DNA of 9,256 nucleotides from an uncultured Clostridia bacterium (lineage in GTDB: Bacteria; Bacillota; Clostridia; Lachnospirales; Anaerotignaceae). Both the position numbers and the translations under genes were made by a program. The stretch is from positions 1-9,256 of the forward strand of contig CALASU010000083.1 of NCBI GenBank assembly GCA_937888765.1. Direction: 5' to 3'. Shown here piece by piece: positions 5,264-9,256 of this stretch (position 1 is its first letter; the number at the start of each line of letters is the position of its first letter). The notes beneath the pieces were generated by a model, which worked only from the letters and a program-made list of their open reading frames with translations, searched no databases and had not been told where the DNA came from.

Positions 5264-6526
5264 ATGGGAAAAAAAGTACATTTTGATCTGGCGGCAGAAC
5301 AGGAAGCCATTAAGATTGGCGAAAAATTTATGCATAGCAATGATGTTGCAAAAGACATGGGGCAGGCCTATGGTGTAGACCTCAGCTCTGTGCGTATACA
5401 TACAGACAGCGGTGCTGCACAGAAAACAGCAGAAAGAGGCGTGGATGCTTTTTCCACAGGCTCTGATATTTTCTTTGGTAAAGACGTATTCAATCAGAAT
5501 GCCCCCGCAAGCCGTGGACTTCTGGCGCATGAGCTGAGCCACTCCCTGCAGCAGGGAGTGGGCGGCGAAGCGGGTATGGCAGAAAGTGCACCGATGGGGG
5601 CAGAACAGGGTGGTTTTCTGGACTGGTTTAAAGGCTTGTTCAAAAAGAAACCGGAGCCTGAGGAAGCACCTCTGGAAATTTCCGCACCGATCAGTGTAAG
5701 CAGAAATGAATCCCCTGAATCCATTGCATATATGAATGCGATACGACAGGCACATCTGCATCTGCCGGCGGCTGATCCGACGAAAACGGTTGCTCAGGTA
5801 CCGAATCGTATCCCGCAGGCTCACGTTGGGCATATTATCCAGAACGAAAGGGAAGGCCTGCAGAATGCATTGAATGAAGCGATTCCTGTGGCAAATCAGC
5901 AGGATACAGTGTCTGGATCTCTGGTAAAATTAGGTCTGCGCACCAGTAGTGCGAAGCCTGCGAAAGCGGACAAAGCATTTCGAGGAACGCTTATGAGAAA
6001 CCTTCCCATTGAAATTGCGGATTATTTCGGTAATCTGGAAAAAGGTGGCATGGATATTTCTACCATTGCACAGGGGGCAGAAACCAATAGGGTTTCAAAG
6101 ACAAGTCCGGCGAAATACACTACAGGCGGGCAAATGGATCAGGTCAATTCGGATCTGCTGAGTATGTTCAGTACCTATGCTACCAGTGAGCATGGTATTT
6201 CTTATATCGCGCAGATGATAGACATGGTAGGGGGAGCAGATATTTTTAAAGAAGGCAAGAGTGACCCTATGAAACTGATCATGCAGACAATGCTTACTTC
6301 AGCAGGGAATCAGGCAGTAAGCGCAAGAAACAATGAGAATAAGTATAGAGATGGACAGGATGTATTGAATGTTTCAAATCTGGCAACACAGACACTGCTG
6401 GCACTGCCGACATTGGCAGAGGTACAGGGGGAAGCCAAGGAGGCATTGCCTGAAAATATCAAGAGTCTGGTAACACAGTATCAGTCTCTGATTGCACAGA
6501 TCAGAGAAAAAATAGCAAACGGATAA
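5264..6526 (+). CDS. DUF4157 domain protein with HExxH motif and unknown C-terminal domain
   Basis: A 420-residue protein. The N-terminal region (about 10-100) is a DUF4157 domain: SSVRIHTDSGAA at 41-52, FSTGSDIFF at 63-71 and LLAHELSHSLQQG at 86-98, where H89, E90 and H93 form a zinc-metalloprotease-like HExxH. DUF4157 is often the N-terminal part of proteins tied to contractile injection systems and polymorphic toxins, where it may act in processing or delivery. A short hydrophobic-basic stretch, GGFLDWFKGLFKKK (116-129), and an acidic proline linker come next. The rest (about 140-420) looks helical and was not recognised. There is no signal peptide. AAGGAGG lies 9 bases before the start. 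It has its own promoter and no obvious terminator, and precedes an acidic-protein frame with a matching promoter. No injection-system genes are visible in the window, so the role is open. Confidence 0.85.
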   Translation: MGKKVHFDLAAEQEAIKIGEKFMHSNDVAKDMGQAYGVDLSSVRIHTDSGAAQKTAERGVDAFSTGSDIFFGKDVFNQNAPASRGLLAHELSHSLQQGVGGEAGMAESAPMGAEQGGFLDWFKGLFKKKPEPEEAPLEISAPISVSRNESPESIAYMNAIRQAHLHLPAADPTKTVAQVPNRIPQAHVGHIIQNEREGLQNALNEAIPVANQQDTVSGSLVKLGLRTSSAKPAKADKAFRGTLMRNLPIEIADYFGNLEKGGMDISTIAQGAETNRVSKTSPAKYTTGGQMDQVNSDLLSMFSTYATSEHGISYIAQMIDMVGGADIFKEGKSDPMKLIMQTMLTSAGNQAVSARNNENKYRDGQDVLNVSNLATQTLLALPTLAEVQGEAKEALPENIKSLVTQYQSLIAQIREKIANG

Positions 6527-6547
6527 ATCGGAGAATAGTTATAAAGA

Positions 6548-6576
6548 TTGTAACTTTCGGGTAATACCGATATACT
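6548..6576 (+). promoter_or_regulatory. Promoter of the acidic-protein/kinase frame
   Basis: TTGTAA (6548-6553), 17 bases, TATACT (6571-6576), about 87 bases from the predicted transcription start to the ATG. A small inverted repeat, ATACC/GGTAT (6564-6568 and 6580-6584), encloses the -10 box and may be an operator. It strongly resembles the DUF4157 promoter at 5155-5183. Confidence 0.72.
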
Positions 6577-6669
6577 GTAGGTATCATTACAGGGGCAGTG
6601 GGTGTATTTAAAGGAAGGATTCTTTCGCGGGTATCCAATGACAAAATAGCATTTCGGGAGGAGTTTGCA

Positions 6670-7428
6670 ATGTTTTTATCAGAAAGTTTAGTATGGGCAC
6701 TGGAGGGGTATGACATCTCCGGTGTGAAAGTTTGTTGTGACGCATCTATCCGTGACGATGCTGCCAGATCTTTTCTGGAGGATTTTTCGGAAGGCTGGGA
6801 AGATGCGATGGCTAAAGTGGAAGAAGAATACGAAGAGTGTGAATCCGCAGAAGTTCCTGTGGAAATTTATCCAAAAGAGTATGGATTCTTTATCTCTGTT
6901 GGGGCATTGGATATCAGATACAGTTACGGCGACTATTATGATATTCAGTACAGCAGCGAAGCATTTGAAACTGCCTTGAAAAATCTGAAAGAGGCCTATC
7001 CGCAGATTACATATGAGGGGTATATCGGCTATCCGCTTTCTGATCTTCATTATGGAGATGCCTTTCAATGGGAACTCTCATCTGAAAGCGATGTTGAAGT
7101 ATATGATTTTGTAGGCGAGATTCTGGGGGATATTTTGGCTTCGGAGCAGTATACGTCTGAAGAATCAGAATTCTGGGAAGTATTGGCTGAAAACCTTGCA
7201 GGCGATCAGGATTTTGCAGAAACCATCAAAGTTCTCTATGCTTATGCGGAATGGATTAAAGATGCGGATTTTGATGAGGCTGTAAGAGCGATTCTTGATA
7301 TTGCCTATGAATATGATGAAGAACTTTGTGAAGAATTGTATGAGCTTCTTGAAAAACTGGAATCCGGCGAAGAAATAGAGGAAGAAGAGATAGAAGAGTG
7401 GATGGGGGGAATTCACCGCTCTGTCTGT
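6670..7428 (+). other. Acidic N-terminal module of the chimeric frame
   Basis: About 250 residues with its own promoter and ribosome binding site, probably once a free-standing gene. Composition is dominated by D and E, with few basic residues, many aromatic ones (TYEGYIGYPLSDLHYGDAF at about 117-135) and a C-terminal glutamate-rich helix. Small acidic proteins next to DUF4157 or toxin genes are often immunity or chaperone partners; that is an analogy, not a family match. Its natural end is unclear, because the frame continues into kinase sequence. Confidence 0.6.
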
Positions 7429-9256
7429 ATCAAGCGTAAAGAAGAAAAACGAGATATTTTACTTTTTATTGATGAGAAGAGTCAATATTATATGGTAACT
7501 GAGGATGGTTTTTATTCCGGCAACTGGCATAATCTGTCTCTTTTAACTAAAGAACATGAGGGAGAAGGAATCTATTCTACAACTCTTCCTTATTTGGAAG
7601 AAAATCAGAATTATGTCCTGTTATTGCGAGAATTAAGAGAGGGAGAGTTTCGCATAAAGGATACTTCTTTAGCGTATATTGCAGTGTGTATCAATACAAA
7701 TGATTTTAAAGAATGCTTTGAAGTAGATGGATTTGAAAATCAAAACTTTTTTTATATTTTATCGCAGGATGGTCATCGTTTGTTTCGTTATGAGCAGGGC
7801 GATAGCTTTATTGATGTCTTTAATGTTTTTAATGCCTTGGTGGATTGTGAAATTATTCGAGGTTCTTCTTTGATGGAATTGAAAAATAATCTGAAAGAAA
7901 AGAAAGAGGGATGCTCTGAATTTTTATATGAGGGAAAGAAATATTATGTTTCCAGTACCTCTCTGGAATTTATTGATTGGTTCATTTTGATGTTTGTTCC
8001 TACAGAAGTTCTGGCCAGTAATTACGACTCCTTTTTAAAGACTACCTTTACCTTTTCTACTATAATTGCCTTTCTTGTGGTTATTTTGTTTGTGTCTATA
8101 ATCACCATATTTTTACTTTCCTATACTGATCGAAAATTGGTAAAACAGCAGACGGAGGCTAATGAAAAGCTGGCCAGTGCAGCCCATATTGCACGAAATG
8201 CCAGTCAGGCTAAGACTGAATTCTTATCTAATATGTCACATGATATCAGAACTCCCATTAATGGAATCATGGGGATGACAGAACTGGCCTTAAAACAGGA
8301 AAACAATCCTCCCAAGACCATTGACTGTTTAAAAAAAATCGATGGTGCAACAAAACATTTAATGTCTTTAATTAATGATATTTTGGATATGAGCCGAATT
8401 GAGAGAGGGAAGGTGGAGATTACCAATTCCAATTTTAACATCCTTACTGTTATGGAAGAATGTGTTTCTATTGTTTATGGAGAGTCTGAAAAAAAAGAGC
8501 TGCAGTTTGTAGTAGATACCGAAGGAGTTCTTCATGATAATCTTTTTGGTGATGATCTTCATTTCAGGCAGATTATGATCAATATCCTGGGAAATGCGGT
8601 AAAATTCACACCAAATGGAGGAAAAATTGAAATACGAGTAAAAGAGCATCAATCTGACTCTAGAAAAGGATGGTTTGAGATTCAAATTGAAGATACGGGT
8701 ATCGGAATGAAACCGGAGTTCTTGGAAAAAATTTTTGATCCCTTCTGTCAGGAAGATTCCGGAAGCAGGAGTGAATATACGGGCACTGGTCTTGGAATGG
8801 CCATTACGAAAAACATCGTGGAACTGATGGAGGGAACCATAGCGGTAGAAAGTAAATATCATGAGGGAAGCTGCTTTACAGTTACTCTGCCTTTTATGAT
8901 TAATAGCAGAGTACAAAAACAGGAAGTTTTAGCAGGAAAAGAACAGAGTATACAGGGGCTTACCATACTTTTGGTGGATGACAACGAATTAAATTTGGAA
9001 GTAGCAAAAGAGCTATTAGAATTGGAGGGAGCCAAGGTAATAACTGCCTGGAACGGAAAGGAAGCGTTGGAGAGGTTTGAGGCTGTAAAAGAGGAAGGGA
9101 TCGATATTATTATTATGGATATTATGATGCCTGTTATGGATGGACTTACAGCCACAAGAATGATCCGTCAGCTGGATAGAAGGGATGCAAAGGTTATTCC
9201 TATTGTTGCCATGACGGCTAATGCTTTTCAGGAGGATATCCAAAAATCTCTGGAAG
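6670..9256 (+). CDS. Chimeric frame: acidic unknown protein joined to truncated hybrid histidine kinase (runs off window)
   Basis: The frame is open from ATG 6670, after the strong GGGAGGAG (6656-6663), to the window end: 862 codons without a stop. Residues 1 to about 250 form a very acidic soluble domain (MFLSESLVWALEGYDISG at the start; SYEGYIGY-like aromatic core at 118-123; a tail rich in glutamate at 230-244) that was not recognised. From about 257 on it is a hybrid histidine kinase: the distal half of a sensor domain (about 262-455), one membrane segment (about 460-484), a coiled linker without an obvious HAMP, HisKA with H524 in SHDIRTP, HATPase with N638/N642, DTGIGM (675-680) and TGTGLGM (704-710), then a receiver with D770, D771 and phospho-acceptor D817. 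The receiver is cut by the window. The first membrane segment and half the sensor are missing, so the N-terminal 457 residues would have to be exported without a signal. Natural fusion, decayed gene and misassembly all remain possible. Confidence 0.75.
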   Translation, partial: MFLSESLVWALEGYDISGVKVCCDASIRDDAARSFLEDFSEGWEDAMAKVEEEYEECESAEVPVEIYPKEYGFFISVGALDIRYSYGDYYDIQYSSEAFETALKNLKEAYPQITYEGYIGYPLSDLHYGDAFQWELSSESDVEVYDFVGEILGDILASEQYTSEESEFWEVLAENLAGDQDFAETIKVLYAYAEWIKDADFDEAVRAILDIAYEYDEELCEELYELLEKLESGEEIEEEEIEEWMGGIHRSVCIKRKEEKRDILLFIDEKSQYYMVTEDGFYSGNWHNLSLLTKEHEGEGIYSTTLPYLEENQNYVLLLRELREGEFRIKDTSLAYIAVCINTNDFKECFEVDGFENQNFFYILSQDGHRLFRYEQGDSFIDVFNVFNALVDCEIIRGSSLMELKNNLKEKKEGCSEFLYEGKKYYVSSTSLEFIDWFILMFVPTEVLASNYDSFLKTTFTFSTIIAFLVVILFVSIITIFLLSYTDRKLVKQQTEANEKLASAAHIARNASQAKTEFLSNMSHDIRTPINGIMGMTELALKQENNPPKTIDCLKKIDGATKHLMSLINDILDMSRIERGKVEITNSNFNILTVMEECVSIVYGESEKKELQFVVDTEGVLHDNLFGDDLHFRQIMINILGNAVKFTPNGGKIEIRVKEHQSDSRKGWFEIQIEDTGIGMKPEFLEKIFDPFCQEDSGSRSEYTGTGLGMAITKNIVELMEGTIAVESKYHEGSCFTVTLPFMINSRVQKQEVLAGKEQSIQGLTILLVDDNELNLEVAKELLELEGAKVITAWNGKEALERFEAVKEEGIDIIIMDIMMPVMDGLTATRMIRQLDRRDAKVIPIVAMTANAFQEDIQKSLE
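7439..9256 (+). other. Kinase module of the chimeric frame (5'-truncated, 3' cut by window)
   Basis: The sequence enters a kinase sensor domain at RDILLFIDEKSQYY, which corresponds to the middle of the extracellular sensor in related hybrid kinases (the stretch usually reading as an isoleucine-rich strand, then a D-E-x-G-x-Y turn). About 120 residues including the first membrane helix are absent. The rest is intact: sensor end WFILMFVPTEVLAS, membrane helix, HisKA, HATPase and receiver with all catalytic residues. It is richer in A+T than the DNA before it: 15 of 60 bases are G or C at 7441-7500 and 18 of 60 at 7801-7860, against 28 of 60 at 7381-7440 and 26 of 60 at 6901-6960. In-frame ATGs at 7402 and 7492 have poor ribosome binding sites and would not restore the missing helix. 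Confidence 0.75.

Overview
The window looks like chromosomal DNA from an anaerobic, low-to-moderate G+C member of the Clostridia, probably Lachnospirales or a relative. The pointers are a ZTP riboswitch in front of formate-tetrahydrofolate ligase, strong Gram-positive Shine-Dalgarno sequences, sigma-A type promoters with 17-18 base spacers, and a hybrid histidine kinase of the kind common in gut clostridia. This assignment is inference from style; no marker gene fixes the genus.

Left part (1-2918, minus strand): a one-carbon operon, fhs then folD, is read right to left from a promoter at 2890-2918. Its leader carries a ZTP (pfl-motif) riboswitch at about 2808-2878, followed by a candidate terminator and a long imperfect hairpin. 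ZTP builds up when 10-formyl-THF is short. Fhs makes 10-formyl-THF from formate, and FolD interconverts it with methenyl- and methylene-THF, so the riboswitch and its genes form one feedback loop.

The operon is flanked by two direct copies of a non-coding element (1-129, truncated by the window edge, and 2932-3074). Each is a series of small hairpins, nearly all with 9-base arms and a 3-base loop, around a longer central palindrome. The left copy supplies the stop codon of folD.

Middle (3081-5126): two tandem, related small-protein genes of about 60 codons lie on the minus strand with a strong terminator. Diverging from them on the plus strand are a YigZ/IMPACT-family gene and then a YebC/TACO1-family gene, each with its own promoter. 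A textbook terminator closes yebC.

Right part (5127-9256, plus strand): a DUF4157 protein with an HExxH motif is followed by a very long open frame that runs off the window. That frame joins an acidic, unrecognised N-terminal region of about 250 residues to a hybrid histidine kinase that begins in the middle of its sensor domain and lacks its first membrane segment. Base composition changes at the join. It may be a natural gene fusion, a decayed gene or an assembly error. The DUF4157 gene and the chimeric frame are preceded by strikingly similar promoters, which suggests that the DUF4157 protein and the acidic protein are expressed together. This pair is the most likely place for undescribed biology in the window.
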